64,000 nt of DNA from Nymphaea colorata (Eukaryota > Streptophyta > Magnoliopsida > Nymphaeales > Nymphaeaceae), in the NCBI RefSeq assembly GCF_008831285.2, contig NC_045151.1:6027682-6091681 (forward strand), read 5' to 3'. The notes under the pieces are model-generated. The model had not been told where the DNA came from and did not search any database. It saw only the letters and a list, made by a program, of their open reading frames with translations. A program made the position numbers and the translations under genes. Below, one piece after another: positions 29,944 to 42,234 of this stretch (position 1 is the stretch's first letter; each line of letters opens with the position of its first letter).

Positions 29944-31934
29944 AGGGCCGTTTGATTTGATGGCCTGAAAATTTGAAATTGGAAATATATTTATGAAAAT
30001 ATATTTCTTGAAAAAAAAGAATGAGAAAAATCTTTCTGATGACATTTTGATGTGTGTGATAACTGAGAAATATATTTTTAGAAATATATTTTTGTGTTTG
30101 ATGATAAAAAAATATATTTCCAAATTTCTTTTGATCAAGTAGGCAATTGATCAAGTAAAATGCAGGTTCACATCTTTACCAGCAAGAGACACAAAGCAAA
30201 AAGAATTGAAATGGCAGAAACATTTTTTGTGTACTGCTTCTAACCAAGACGAGCAGATAAAATTGTTTATTTTGCTTGTTTGACTGCTACTATTTTTTTT
30301 ACAAGTGAAATAATAGCAAAAGTGGAAAGCAAGCTTAAAACCATAAATACACTCTAATTTTGTAATAAGAATGCATGTAAGTTAGTTTATCTACAAGATG
30401 GATACATGAATCTGCCCAAGCTTTTCAATATCCTCTTTATTTTAGCTAGCTAAAATGATTAGCCATAGTGAACTTGTCTGCAGCCCTTTCTTTGGCCGTC
30501 ATTCCAATTTGGGAAAACACACTTACATCAAAGATTGGGCAATATAATGTTCTTTTACACAAAAGGGAATTACTCAACCAAACTGGCAAGGGACTGATTG
30601 ATAACTGTAACACAATGTTACTGTCTTGTTAATGTAAATAGAAAAAAAAAACATGACTCTCAATGTTATATAGTTGCTGCTTCTCTACATATGCAAAAGA
30701 AGTCATTAATCCCCTCAAACACACCTTGCACTTTTGTCTCCCAAGTGTCAGAGGATTTTTCACTCTACCAATAACACAGATTGGCTTTCCAAGTTGATGA
30801 AGTAGCTGCAGAAGCATGTCTGCTTGTGTGATCTTGTAACACATGTCAGGATAAGAGATGAATAGAAAGAACAGTGTACAATACATTCCAGAATATAAAC
30901 AAAAAAATCAATAATTCCAGAGTAACGATTAGAAGGGGTATTATTACATAGAAGAAATGAAGCAAACTTAAATAGGAACATTGACGAATGATAATGATGC
31001 AATGCAACATGCACAGAGAAGTTAGATATGCAGAATCAAGGGAAGAAACGAGATATGCTAAACCATCCAAAAAAAAACTTGCAAAATCAAGGGAACACAC
31101 ACATTTCCTCATGCTTGTCTCAAACAAAGGAACAACATCACCCGGAACCGAAAAATGTTTTCTTAGATCAATAAACGCCAAATTAAACATAGTCCCTCAG
31201 AACCAATGAGGTCGGAATGGGTTGCCTTTTGCATTTTCATTTTGTAACCCTTTGCAGCAACTATGCTGATGACGGCAAGCGGCTGAGAAGGCTGACAGAC
31301 GAGTGGGGAAGCGAGAATCTTCGTTTTCGATACAAAATGGGAGAACCCCACACAAGACGAAGAAGGGAAAGAAAGGAAAGAAAACTAGAAGATAGAGGGA
31401 AAGGAAACCCATAAAACCCTATTACAGAAAATCCATCAGCGAACAACAAGAGGGGAGGAAGAGAGAGAGGGAAATAGACCTGGATGGCGTAGAAGATGGC
31501 GATGGCGGATAGCAGGAGGATACCCAAATGTCTCGGTTGTAAGCGAGAGAGAGAGATTGGCGATATCTTCATTCCCCTTTCTTCCCTTCTTCCTCTTTCC
31601 CCTTTGTTCTTCCTCTTTCCCCTTCCGCTGCTAGACGCCGCTCTGGTGAGGAGATGCCCAAACCAAGCCGCTGGAGGAAGACGATGCTGGGCGTGAGGAG
31701 AGGAAGACGCCGATGGTGCTGGGCGTGAGGCGAGGAAGACGACGACGCTGCTGTAACGGGCAGGAAAAAATAAACAGGAAATATCTTTCCACCCCGCTTG
31801 GTGGAAAAATGTTTCCGTAATCGACCTTAATGGTCGAAAAAAAGTTTCCGCTTTTGTTATGCTGAAATTTTTTTTAAAATTTGAAATATATTTCCGGGTG
31901 AACAGTATATTTTCAGGGCATCAAACGCCCCCTA
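29944..31934. mobile_element. TIR element enclosing gene-like exons (possible Pack-type transposon)
   Basis: The left end AGGGCCGTTTGATTTGATGG and the right end (reverse complement AGGGGGCGTTTGATGCCCTG) form imperfect terminal inverted repeats, both continuing into CCTGAAAAT-like sequence. A family stem-loop (31786-31793 with 31800-31807) lies ~130 bp inside the right end. No clean target duplication could be matched. Inside are exon-like segments of an unrecognised gene. Flanks also resemble the same family, so nested copies are likely. Confidence 0.5.
30455..31572 (-). CDS. Unrecognised gene or gene fragment with N-terminal membrane anchor
   Basis: Minus-strand segments with coding character. 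The putative first exon is 31480-31572, starting ATG and reading MKISPISLSRLQPRHLG then a hydrophobic run LLLSAIAIFYAIQ, with a CAG|GTCTAT donor. This looks like a signal anchor. Further coding-like blocks: near 31090-31190 (FNLAFIDLRKHFSVPGDVV), 30725-30850 (ADMLLQLLHQLGKPICVIG) and 30450-30535 (VFSQIGMTAKERAADKF, then a stop a few codons later). Exon joins are unproven and no domain is recognised. It sits wholly between the TIRs of the surrounding element, so it may be a captured copy of a gene elsewhere. Alternatively it is a resident gene with TIR insertions on both sides. Confidence 0.4.
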
Positions 31935-31969
31935 AATAAAGGGATGGGAAACATCTTTCCCATTCTCAT

Positions 31970-32250
31970 CTTGCTGTGTGTGTGATGATTGAGAAACAAA
32001 TCAGAGCAAGTGATTGGCCGACTGGACCACGGTGTTAGGCAGACATTGTAAACGCCTGAATGCACCGAAAGTCTGTCCATACCGATCAATCGAGCCCGAT
32101 TCTTCAATCCTCTTGTTGTGTGTGTGATGACTAAGAAACAAATCAGAGAGTGATCGGCTGACTGGAGCACGGTGTTAGGCAAACACTGTAAACGCCTGAA
32201 TGCACCGAAAGTCTGTCCATATTGATCAATCGAGCCCAATTCTTCAATCC
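31970..32250. repeat. Two-copy tandem repeat, 142-bp unit
   Basis: Copy 1 is 31970-32111 and copy 2 is 32112-32250, about 92-95% alike by eye. Both contain GTTAGGCA...AACGCCTGAATGC and end TCTTCAATCC. Non-coding. Confidence 0.85.
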
Positions 32251-33600
32251 AAACTTAAATCAACCAAACTACTCCTCTGTTAGACCGATCACGACGGAAT
32301 CGAAGAGGCGTCAACGTGGTTAGATTGATCGGACTGGATAAACTACGAAATCCCTGGCAAAAAGTATCAAGGAGATGGTCGGATACTTATCTATGCCTGA
32401 GAATGGATGTCGTAATGTAGGGTAGGGATCTGCCGCCAGAGCCACGGGTGTCGCCTCCTTTCTCTGCTACTCCTAGTGGAGATCACAGCCTCTAATCCAT
32501 TCCATTGTCGAAGAGATTGCACCGATCATCACGCTGATGCATTAGAATGGGATGATGCATTGATCTAAGTATCTGGTAGCAGTTTTTTCGGCAGCCGCTC
32601 CTTTAGAAACTCAGCCAATAGTCACCTTCGACTAAGGAGAAGAAGGAGGATATGTAGACGAAGAAGAAGAAGAAGAAGAGAAGCCTTCGGTGTTGTAGGA
32701 AGAAAACCAGCAGCTGCCGGCTGGGGAAGAATCCCACGAGGGAGGGAGAGGAGAACGAAATTCAAACCTTGCTTAATTCATCATTGCCTAGGGTTTCATG
32801 TGTGACCCGCCATTTAAATAACAATAGTGACTGGTTCTCCACTGTCTCGGTCTGATACGATACAAAAGCAAAGAACATAAAAACCGGTACATAAAAGAAT
32901 CGAGCGATAGGCTCGCATCTACCCAGGTTGCGCCTAAGCTCGTGTTTATTATGCTGAAAAGGGAAAGTGGGCTCCTGCCCGAACTCGCTCAGGTTGCACC
33001 TGAGCTCTTCTTGGTCCACCTTGATGTTGCTGAAGAGAATTGGACTTGCACCCACCTTGCCTAGGTTGGCCCTAGGCTGCTGACCTTGGTCATGGTCTAC
33101 CGCAAGCTGTCCATTTGGCTTTCTCGTTGGGTTTGCACCTGGTTGCCTCTGGGTTCAGACCACTCTACCTCCTTGTGCTGGTCTGTAGCCACACCTAGCT
33201 CCCACGCATTTTAGCCTCCTATCTGGCTTGGGTGCTAGCGTCGCCCATAACTGGTCGCTAGGTTTGGCCTTAGTCATTCTACCTTGGCCACAGAAGATAA
33301 CCTCCCTTTGCACCATGTGGTATTCTTTAGCTTGCTCGCCTCACTTGTTAACCTCACTTAGATTAACATGGCTGTTTCGTTTCAGGGGAGGTAGGCGCGA
33401 CACAGGGAAGCCTAACAGCCAAAAATTCATCTCCAAAAATTTCCACCCCCGAGGTTGGAAAAGAATTTCCAGAATGAAAATTCTAGAAATGATCTAAACA
33501 TATATATTTTTCGTTCATTGTTTGATGGGGAGGAATTTTTTTTGAAAATTTGAATTTTTTGATGCAGCTATAGGACATTTCCAAGCAAGCAAACATGCCC
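32251..33600. other. Gene-free stretch ending in a TIR-element terminus
   Basis: No gene recognised. The last ~170 bp (about 33430-33600) is a right terminus of the TIR family: an imperfect stem-loop TTTCCACCC...GGTTGGAAA at 33440-33460 and an end reading AAACATGCCC. The duplicated block resumes directly at 33601. Confidence 0.5.
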
Positions 33601-34498
33601 TAAAGGATATTTAACTACAATAGGACAGAAGAAATGAATTCATAAATAGGAAAAGAGCACGAAGAAGAGGCCAAATTAAATGAGAGAGAAGAGGTAAAAG
33701 AAAGAGACAGTGACTCAGCTTACCTTGGTGTGCTATCCTTTTCAAGATCTGCCATGTCGCCAAAGCAAAAACAAAGAGAAGGAGGAGTTTGGCTCCTTAT
33801 TTATAGAATTGCATTCTGTCTTTTGGAAAATTAGAAAAGAAAATAATTTGAGATTGCATGGTGAGTATTGAATGTAAGATAAAGTGGAGCAGTCTGGTCA
33901 ATATGGGTCCCAATGATGGTATTAGGATTAACAGATTTTGATCATCAATTTTATAGACAACCTGATAATTTGGACATTTTGGATTTCTTTGGAAAAAAAT
34001 TTCTAGAAAATCAAGTGGCTAGAATTTTTTAGGTAATGTTTGACAGCCAGGAATTGTGGAATAAGAAAAAGATGTTTCGGAAACAAAATTTTGGAAATAG
34101 TGGAATGAAATAAAATGCATATTTCTATTATAATTGCTTGTTTGATAGATCTGGCATCCTTGCAAACAAGTTTCCATGTTTGTTAGACAAATAAAGGATA
34201 AAAGCCGGATTCTTGGAAATGATGAGCAGTTTCGAATTTTTACTAAAAATATGGGGCATCAAGCTAATTTTGATAAAGGATGCAGCAAAAAATTGAAAAT
34301 AAATAACAATAACTGGGGGTGAAGTGAACTTTTTTTATAAAAAGGGTTCAATGCTTCCCTATTTCATCATTGTCTTCACTCCATCATTCTTTCTTCTTCA
34401 CCATGTCTGGTGTTCAAAGACCTGTGACTGGAGACCGGCAAACTGTGGCTCGGCAAACTGTGGCTGGTGATTGGAGACTGATGGTTAGAGACATATGA

Positions 34499-37400
34499 TG
34501 TTAGAAATCAAAATGAAGAAATAATTAAAGGGACATGAATTTTTAAAGTGATTCAGCCAATAGGCCTACGTCCACTGCTCTATCATTTCTGACTTGCATT
34601 CTTTTGGTAGAGAGGTTCTTTTATATAGAGGAGATACATAAGGGGTCTCTAATTCCCAAGAGGCATGACTTTTTATATCTCAAGAGACATGACTTTTCAT
34701 TTACTAAGAGACATGACTTTTCATCTCCTAACAGACATGACTTTTTATCCCTCAAGAGACATGACGTTTCATCTCCCGTAATTCACTTTGAGAGCCTTCT
34801 TAGTATTTCTATTAACATCCCCCCGCAAGCTCAATGCTCCAGTAATGAGATTGAGCTTGTTAATTATTTGATAATGGTGCTGCTTACTAAGTGACTTAAT
34901 TAAAATATCAGCAACTTGATCTTTGGAAGAGATGTATTGAATTCTTTTAGCCAGTTTTTCTCGAACAAAATGAAGGTCAATCTCTATGTATTTCTTATGG
35001 CTATGATACGTAAGAACCACATGATTTCAGCTGTAGTATTAGCAATAGATTGATATTTAGCCTTAGTGCTAGAGCGAGAAACAAGTGGCTGCATTTTAGC
35101 ACTCCATGAAGCTAAATTGGATCCAATAAACACTGCATATCCACTTGTAGACCGTCTATCATCAAGACATCCCACCCAATCTGCATCACTATAAGCATTA
35201 ATATTAAAAACTAAACTAGGTCTAATAACAAGACCATAATCAATAGTGTGTTTCAAATATCTTATGATTCTCTTTATGACATCCCAATGGACAACAATAG
35301 GATGATGCATGTATTGACAAACCTTGTTGACAACATAAGAGAGGTCTGAGCGAGTCATAGTAGAGTATTGAAGAGCTCCAACAATGCTGTGATAAAGAGT
35401 TGGATCATAAAAATTTGATCCAGTTTGAGCAGATAAAGCAGGGGAGCATGCCATGAGAGTTGGAACTCCCTTAGCTCCAAACATATTTGTTCGCTTCAGA
35501 AGCTCAAATATATATTTCCTTTGAGATAATATTAGCTTATTGTCAGTTCTTGTTGCTTCTATGCCCAAAACAAAATGAAGCTCACCCAAATCTTTAATGG
35601 CAAACTCACTTTTGAATTGACGAATAATTTTATCAATGTATTTTGGTGAAGTTCCTGTTATGATCATGTCATCTACGTATACCAAAACATATACAAGTAT
35701 TTCTCTTTTTCTCAAAATAAAAAGAGATGAATCTGTTTTTGAGTCCCTTTAAAACCAAAATTTTGGAGGAAGACTAAGACAGACAAACCATGCCCTAGGG
35801 GCCTGTTTTAAACCATATAGAGTATGTTCACCATATAGAGTATGTTCAAGCTTGCATACATGATTTTTGAAAGAATGATTTTGAAATTCGAGTGGTTGAA
35901 CCATATAAACTTCTTCTAAAATAGATCCATATAGAAGTACATTTTGAATATCCAGCTAATGTATTTTTCATTTGTGACTAATAGAAATAGTTAATATTGT
36001 CCAAATTGTAATAAGCTTCACAACAAGGCTGAAGGTTTCAGTATAGTCAATTCCTTCTTTTTTACTACACCCATTGGTGACAAGTCTAGCTTTGTATCTT
36101 TCCAACGATTCATCTGCTTTTCGCTTGATTTTGAACACCCATTTACATCCTACAACGTGTTTGGCTTATTTCTTTGGAACAAGTTTTCAAGTATTGTTTC
36201 AAATAAGAGCATCATATTCTTCTTGCATAGCCTTCCTCCAATTTTCATCTTCATATACTTCCTTGAAATTTGAGGGTTCTTTGTCTTCAAGAAGAGTGAT
36301 GACAAGAGCTCTTGAAGAGAGTGTTTGCTAAAAAAAATATGTATGAAACTCATTGTATTTAGGATTAGGGTTGAAGGTTCCTACTTGAGATCTAGTAGTC
36401 ATAGATGGACTCGTTGTTGATTTGGTTCATTTTCATTGAATAGGGTTGTCTCTTCATTTCCAAGAATTTCAAGCTGAGATGCACTATTTGATAAGGGTTC
36501 CCCTGATGTTGTAGAGGTACTAGATGATGGTATTGTAGGGTTTAAGAACTGATATTTATGAGGAGATGTTAAAATGATAGCTTGGTTTTGACTTTCTAGA
36601 TCTCGAGTTCTGGTTTATTGAGTATCAATAAAAGGAAATTTTCTCTCATTAAATTAGACATGTCTCGAAATATAGATTTTACCGCTTCGTGCACCCAAAC
36701 AATAATACTCTTTATGTTGAGGAGCATAGCCCAAGAAAACACATCTTTTAGATCGGTAATCTAATTTTTTTTTCTAATAAGCTCTTAAACAAGGAAAACA
36801 TTCACATCCAAAGATTTTGAAGAAACCATAATGAGGTTTCTCTTTAAACAATTTTTTTAAATGAGAAGCAAAATCAAGAATCTTGGTTGGCATTCAGTTA
36901 ATCAAATAAACAACAGTACAAAAAGCATAGGACCAAAAGTTCTTGAGAATATTACCTTCTACCATTAGAGATAAACCTGTTTCAACAATATGTTTGTGAC
37001 TCATTTCAACTACTTCATTTTGTTCAGGTGTATGAGGACATGATATTCTATGTCTAATCCCATTATCGACAAGATATGATTGAAGCCATTGAAATTCTCC
37101 TTCATAATCTGAGTGAAAATATTTTATCTTGTGTCCAGTGAGATTTTCAGAAAGTGCCTTGAAAGGTTTGAAAATATGACTAATGTCTGATTTTTTTTCA
37201 TCAAATAAATTCAAGTATACCTTAAAAAGATATCCATAAAAATCACATAGTACTTAAAACCATTCACACTCTCCACTGGAGCTGGATCTCATACATCAGA
37301 ATAAATGAGTTCAAGCGGGCGTTTCACCTTATTTGAAATAACATTAAATGGAAGTTTATGGCTCTTGGCTTTTTGACAAGGTTCGCACAAATAATTCAAG

Positions 37401-39208
37401 CAATCATCATAATAAGACAAATCACACTTATTCAAACCCTTCTTAACAATAGAAAATGATGGGTGACCAAGTCTTTTGTGCCACTACCCAATAGTCTGTT
37501 TTTCTCCAAGCTGAGCTTTCTTTGTCCTGCTACCAAAGTCTATCTTATATAGTCCATCACTGCTAGTTCCTTGATGAAGAATTTTCCCTGTTCCCTACTG
37601 CTTAACACAACACATATTAGGATGAAACTCAAAATAGACTCCATTATCCTTAAAAAAGTGTTGTACGAATAACAAGTTTCTTGTTACTTGGGCACATGAA
37701 GGAGAATTTAAAACTAATTTTTGAGATGTTTTTGAAGAACCAATATGAAAAATTCTCAAACCTGATCCATCTTCGATTTTTACAGCATCTCCACCTTTGT
37801 ATTTGACATAAATGGATAAGTTGTTGATATCATTGGTGATGTGATGAGTCACACCGGAGTCAGGATACCAATTGTCATCTCCAATGCCTTGATTCAGAGT
37901 ACTAGAAGAAATTGCATGGTATGCTTGAGGCGATGTTGTCTATTTTTCTTTAAGTTAGTATATGACCAACAAAACTTTGCAATATGACCAATTTTTCCAC
38001 ATATTTGGTAAACAAGAGGATCGATCACCTTTGTATTGCTCATTTTTTCGGACTCCTCCTCTAAATTGATAGTTGTTTCTACCACGACCTCTATAGTTGG
38101 TTTGCTTATTGTAAACTTGTTTTGAAACAATATTCGCAACAGACATAATATATTCAAAAGTTTGAGAATCATCTTCTTTTAAGTTGGCTTCCTGTATGAG
38201 AAGAAGCCCATGAAGTTCATTAAAAGAGACAGAGTCTTTTCGAGTTTTCATACTAACTTTAAAAGCAAGATATTCACTTGGCAATCCTCTAACAATTTGA
38301 AGAACAAGATCTTATTAATCAACAGGCTTGGATGCAATGACTAGTTGATGAGCAATAGCTTTTGCTTTGTTTATATAAACATCCATAGAACTAGACCCCT
38401 TTTCAAATCTTGAAATTGTGATTTTAACTGCATTATTCGAGCCCTGGATTGAGCAACATAGTACTGCTTAAGAGCACCCCAAACCTCTACAAAGGTTTTT
38501 AAACCAATAATTTGGGTATGTATTGCTTCATATAGAGAGGACTTAATCCAACTCAAAAGTAACTCTCTGTCATTCAATATATTCTAGACTAATTTCAGTT
38601 GTTTCACATCTAAATATTGACGGAGCAGGTTTGCTTCTACCAGTATACCCCATAAGTTCAAATGAGATCAAGATTAAGGTGAATTGGACTTCCCAAATAA
38701 GATACTTTTCAACATTTAACTTGATGGTGAGGAAATGCTGTAAATTGCTTGATACTAAAGAGGAGAAGCAAGAAAATCCGTACCTGTATCAGAGTTGACT
38801 CCCATATTTGATGATGCTTTTTGATTTGCCATGAGAATGAAAAGCCGCAACATAAGATGCAATTCATAGGATCTTGCAGCAACACTAACAAGGACCAGTG
38901 TCTCTGATACCATGTTAGAAATCAAAATGAAGAGATAATTAAAGGGACATGAATTTTTAAAGTGGTTCAGCCAATAGGCCTATGTCCACTGCTCTATCAT
39001 TTCTAACTTGCATTCTTTTGGTAGAGAAGTTCCTTTATATAGAGGAGATACATAAGGGGTCTCTAATTCTCAATAGACATGACTTTTAATCTCCAAAAGA
39101 CATGACTTTTCATTTCTCAACAAACATGACTTTTTATTCCTCAAGAGACATGACTTTTCATCTCCCAAGTAATTCACTTTGAGAGCCTTCTTGGTATTTC
39201 TGTTAACA
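34499..39208 (-). mobile_element. Copia-C: degenerate Ty1/copia element
   Basis: Minus-strand element of 4.71 kb. The 3' LTR is 34499-34817 (319 bp) and the 5' LTR is 38913-39208 (296 bp), TGTTAGAAATC ... TTAACA. The primer binding site is 38901-38912 (TGGTATCAGAGA on the minus strand), with a G-rich polypurine tract beside the 3' LTR at 34818-34833. The flanking 5-mers TATGA and GGTGA match only partly, so the target duplication is eroded or wrong. The LTR length difference comes from a ~23-bp minisatellite inside the LTR (five units against four). Confidence 0.9.
34769..38577 (-). pseudogene. Copia-C gag-pol remnants
   Basis: Order on the minus strand. Gag is at 38371-38577 (LLLSWIKSSLYEAIHTQI) and 37955-38284, with a zinc-knuckle remnant near 37980-38020. 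The protease/downstream region is 37595-37852 (MTHHITNDINNL). The integrase core is 36894-37214 (FHSDYEGEFQ, PHTPEQNEVVEMSHKHIVE). The RT carries YVDD in 34984-35715 (VYVDDMIITG), then RNase H (AYSDADWVG, SRSSTKAKY). The terminal part is 34769-35020 (KKYIEIDLHFVREKL, KDQVADILIKSL). Many stops and frameshifts. An 18-bp in-frame tandem duplication in RT repeats EHTLYG (35813-35848). Confidence 0.88.
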
Positions 39209-40327
39209 GGTGATAGAAGAAATGGCTGTCACCAACCATCGGCGATTGACAAAATGACTGTGAGATTATGGGTTTTTTATCTATTTCTTTTTCTTTTAGG
39301 TTTTATTTTTCTTTATCACTGGAAAAACCATGGCCAGTGGTCGCAATAATCGGCCGGTGATTTTTACTTCTCTCTCTCTCTAACCCTTGGCACTGAAACC
39401 CCTTGTCATGACTATGGGTCACTGAAAACCCAAGAAGAGGGTGTTGAAGCTGTCGTCTCTGACATCATAATGATCTTCTTCCTTTTGTTGCTTCATATAG
39501 TTGATGGCTGAGATGCACTATCTAGTGAGGCCGGAATCCCAAGAAGAAGGTGCTGAGGCTATCATCTCTAGCATCATAATGATCTTCTTTCTTTTGTTGC
39601 TTCAAATGGTCGATGGCTAAGATGCATTGTCTGGTGAGGTTGAAGCTGTCTGATGAGGTTGAAATTGGGAGGAGGGTAGCTGCGATGGATGGTCAAGCTC
39701 CACAGGCATTTTTTTGTCCTAAAAATTTGTTTCCACCCCTTGGGGTGGGACGAAATTTCTGAAAAGAAGTTTCCAAAAATCAACCCAACACAACTTTTTT
39801 TCATCCCAAGTTTGATGGGCAGGAAAATTTTTAAAAAATTTGAATTTTATTTCTAGTGCTATAGGTGTTTCCTGTCCATCAAACGTGCCCTTAAAAAGAA
39901 TAACTCATATCACCATACAAGGTCAGGTGAAAAAAAAACCCTTTTAACACAGTAAAATAATTGACTCTAGTAAAAGCCTTTTAACTCTCAGTGAAAGGGG
40001 TTTTTTAAACTGCAGTAACGTCTGACTATAATAGCATGAAGTTGACTTTCAGTAAAAGGGTGAGGTGATAAGAAAACTAAGTGGTACTATTTCAAGGGCA
40101 CTTTGGGAATTTTTGGATGTGTGTCCCCAAGCTGGTGACAAGTTAGGGAATTTTGAAAATTTTGAAGATAGATCCAAAGCTTTAACCCTGGATTGGGTGA
40201 CTAAGATTAACTGAGTAAGCCATGTGCACCAATCTAGTTAATTTGGAGTTTAAATTACCAGGTTTGGATGGCTTAATGGTGATTTGGATCACATTAATCA
40301 AATGAGAGTGACACCAATTTAAGAGAT

Positions 40328-40490
40328 GTTAGGCCAGAGACCCCAGTCCTAGATTGTCGGTAATATAAGAGAGTGAGTCTAGTGATTGGTGGTCATACGA
40401 AACCCCTCATCATTTGGGGTTGTAGGAATCCCTATGTAGACTTCTAGTCCACCACGAAGAGTTGGGCAGAGATTATATATACATATATAT
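40328..40490. other. Short unassigned sequence before the Copia-D LTR remnant
   Basis: Begins TGTTAGGCCAGAG exactly where homology to the 21.5-kb copy ends, so it may be the edge of another insertion. Not identified. Ends in an AT-rich run. Confidence 0.35.
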
Positions 40491-40850
40491 ATTGTTAAAA
40501 TCATTATGAGGGCTTGCATATGTCTGGCGAAATTTCAAACATTATATGCTATTTAAGAGGCAATATCCATTAAGTGATTAATTAAGTCAGATATTCAGTC
40601 ATTTTATAAGGTATAGAGTAACAACCATATGTGTACATACCTATGCATAAGTTTGATGATTGGATGAACCTAAAATTACTCTTTATATATAAGGGTAGTG
40701 GTCCCTTAAGTCATACTTAAGAGGAATACTAATTCTAGGGTATTGTCTTCTCCATTAGAGAAAATCATCGTACTACCATTAGAATCTGTCATCGCTATTT
40801 CACAGATGGATTCAAGTATGTTTCTGCTTTGGGGTTTGTGATTCGATGAT
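40490..40850 (+). repeat. Copia-D 5' LTR remnant
   Basis: Shares with 51580-51975 stretches such as GATATTCAGTCATTT, AATTACTCTTTATA, AAGGGTAGTGGTC and GTGATTCGATGAT. Substantially diverged, with an internal deletion relative to the right copy. Confidence 0.75.
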
Positions 40851-41026
40851 ATGAGTCATTGTTGAATCGTTGGATTGATTAGTTTCAAATATTCATGTGC
40901 ATTGTTTTTTTGGATGGTGGTTTCTTCTCTCTCATGCACAGATTGAGTTCTCTTGCATCTTTGTTCTACTCGTCTCTTCTCTTCATCATGGTGCAGGCTC
41001 ACATAGATGCAAAGGGCCACTAGACG

Positions 41027-41946
41027 GTGCCCTTTAATTCTACAATGGAGGAGGAAGAGGGTGATTCCACCCCTCATATCGATGGCACAGGCACAATTAG
41101 GTGCCTACCTGTTGATCTTTTGGTGGAGGACGGAAAGAATGGAGAAAGGGCCGTCGAGCCCTCCCTACCGGTGACTGACCGGAAGGGACCGTGGCCGGCC
41201 CTCCATCATTGTCACGTATAGAGCTGTCAAGCCTCTGTTCTTCGACAGACAGAGGGAGAAAAGGGCCATCGGTCCCCCTATTCTGCTCCAGATTACCCAA
41301 GGGAGGGCCATCAGGCCTTCCCTATCATTCCCATTCATAGCAAGAAAGGGAGAGGCCAGAGCTCCATCTCGAACTACTGCCATGCCGTCATGTCGCCGGA
41401 TGGCGTCAAGGAGTGAAGTGGGATGCCGGATGGCATCCTGCTAACGGATGGTGGCGGTGGGTTCTCTTTGACATATGCATAAGGGAGAGAGATGCAAATC
41501 CACCACTGGCACCTTTGGGTTTATCAGTGGGGTCTGTTGGGACCGAGGGGTGTAGGATGGTGCCTACCGGCCTTTCAGAAATCGCCCCTAATGGTGGTAC
41601 AGGTGCAGCCAACTTACCTTCCAGTTGGCCGTTTGGCCATGACGATGAGACCGAGTTATGTATGCCACCCTGCCGTACGCAAATGAGACCGAGTTACATA
41701 TGCCACCCTGGTGTACGCAACTAGCATACACCGAGGTGGACACTATTAACAACATGTATATTTACTTTCATGTCCAAACATTGTATATGCATGTGTTTGA
41801 GATAATAAATATGTATGAAATGATAAACAAGTATGAAATAACAAAAGATTTATGAGATAATGAACGACACAATGTATGAGATAAACGCCAAACATAAGTA
41901 TGAGATAATAAAATATTTATGATATAATGAGATAATGGGCAGATGT
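41027..41946 (+). other. Region between Copia-D LTR and hAT element
   Basis: Moderately GC-rich sequence with several overlapping open frames but no recognised domain. The last ~130 bp is built of repeated TATGAGATAAT-like units. May belong to the Copia-D leader or to an earlier insertion. Confidence 0.35.
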
Positions 41947-42234
41947 ATGAGATATAGGCCTGGGTGTCAGTTCGGGTCGCCGATGGGTACCCGGTACCCG
42001 GCCCGATACAGGCCCAGGTCCAGGTACAACAAAAATGTTCCCAGGCTTTCGCCTGTTGTACCCAGCCCGACCCGACATCATAATGGGTTGGGCCCAGGTT
42101 ACCAGACTCGGCCCATTGTGGACCATTAAGTCGAAGATTCAAAATGTTTTAACTTAAAAACATGACAGCCGCAGCCTGTAACTAGGTTGTTGTTTTCATT
42201 TGGAAGAGAAAGACTAAAAGAGAGTTGCGCCTGT

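Larger units (their letters stand above)
34031..39892. mobile_element. TIR element, split by Copia-C
   Basis: The left end reads AGGTAATGTTTGACAGCCAG. The right end, in reverse complement, reads AAGGGCACGTTTGATGGACA, then GGAAACACC. The imperfect inverted repeats lie at the breakpoints defined by comparison with the uninterrupted copy at 20722-21583. Without Copia-C it would be about 1.15 kb. The family stem-loop (TTCCACCCC/GGGGTGGGA, one mismatch) is at 39731-39749. No transposase seen. Target duplication is unclear because the site is an A/T run. Confidence 0.6.
33601..40327. repeat. Second copy of the 20.7-kb segment, interrupted by nested insertions
   Basis: 33601-34037 matches 20722-21158 and 39893-40327 matches 21163-21583. 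The join in the unbroken copy is only a few bases, so the intervening ~5.86 kb was inserted. That insert is a TIR element holding Copia-C. Confidence 0.8.

Noticed and set aside
29840-30154. Minus-strand frames of about 80-104 residues rich in Phe, Ile and Lys
   Set aside because: AT-rich TIR-element sequence (repeats of AATATATTT); no domain.
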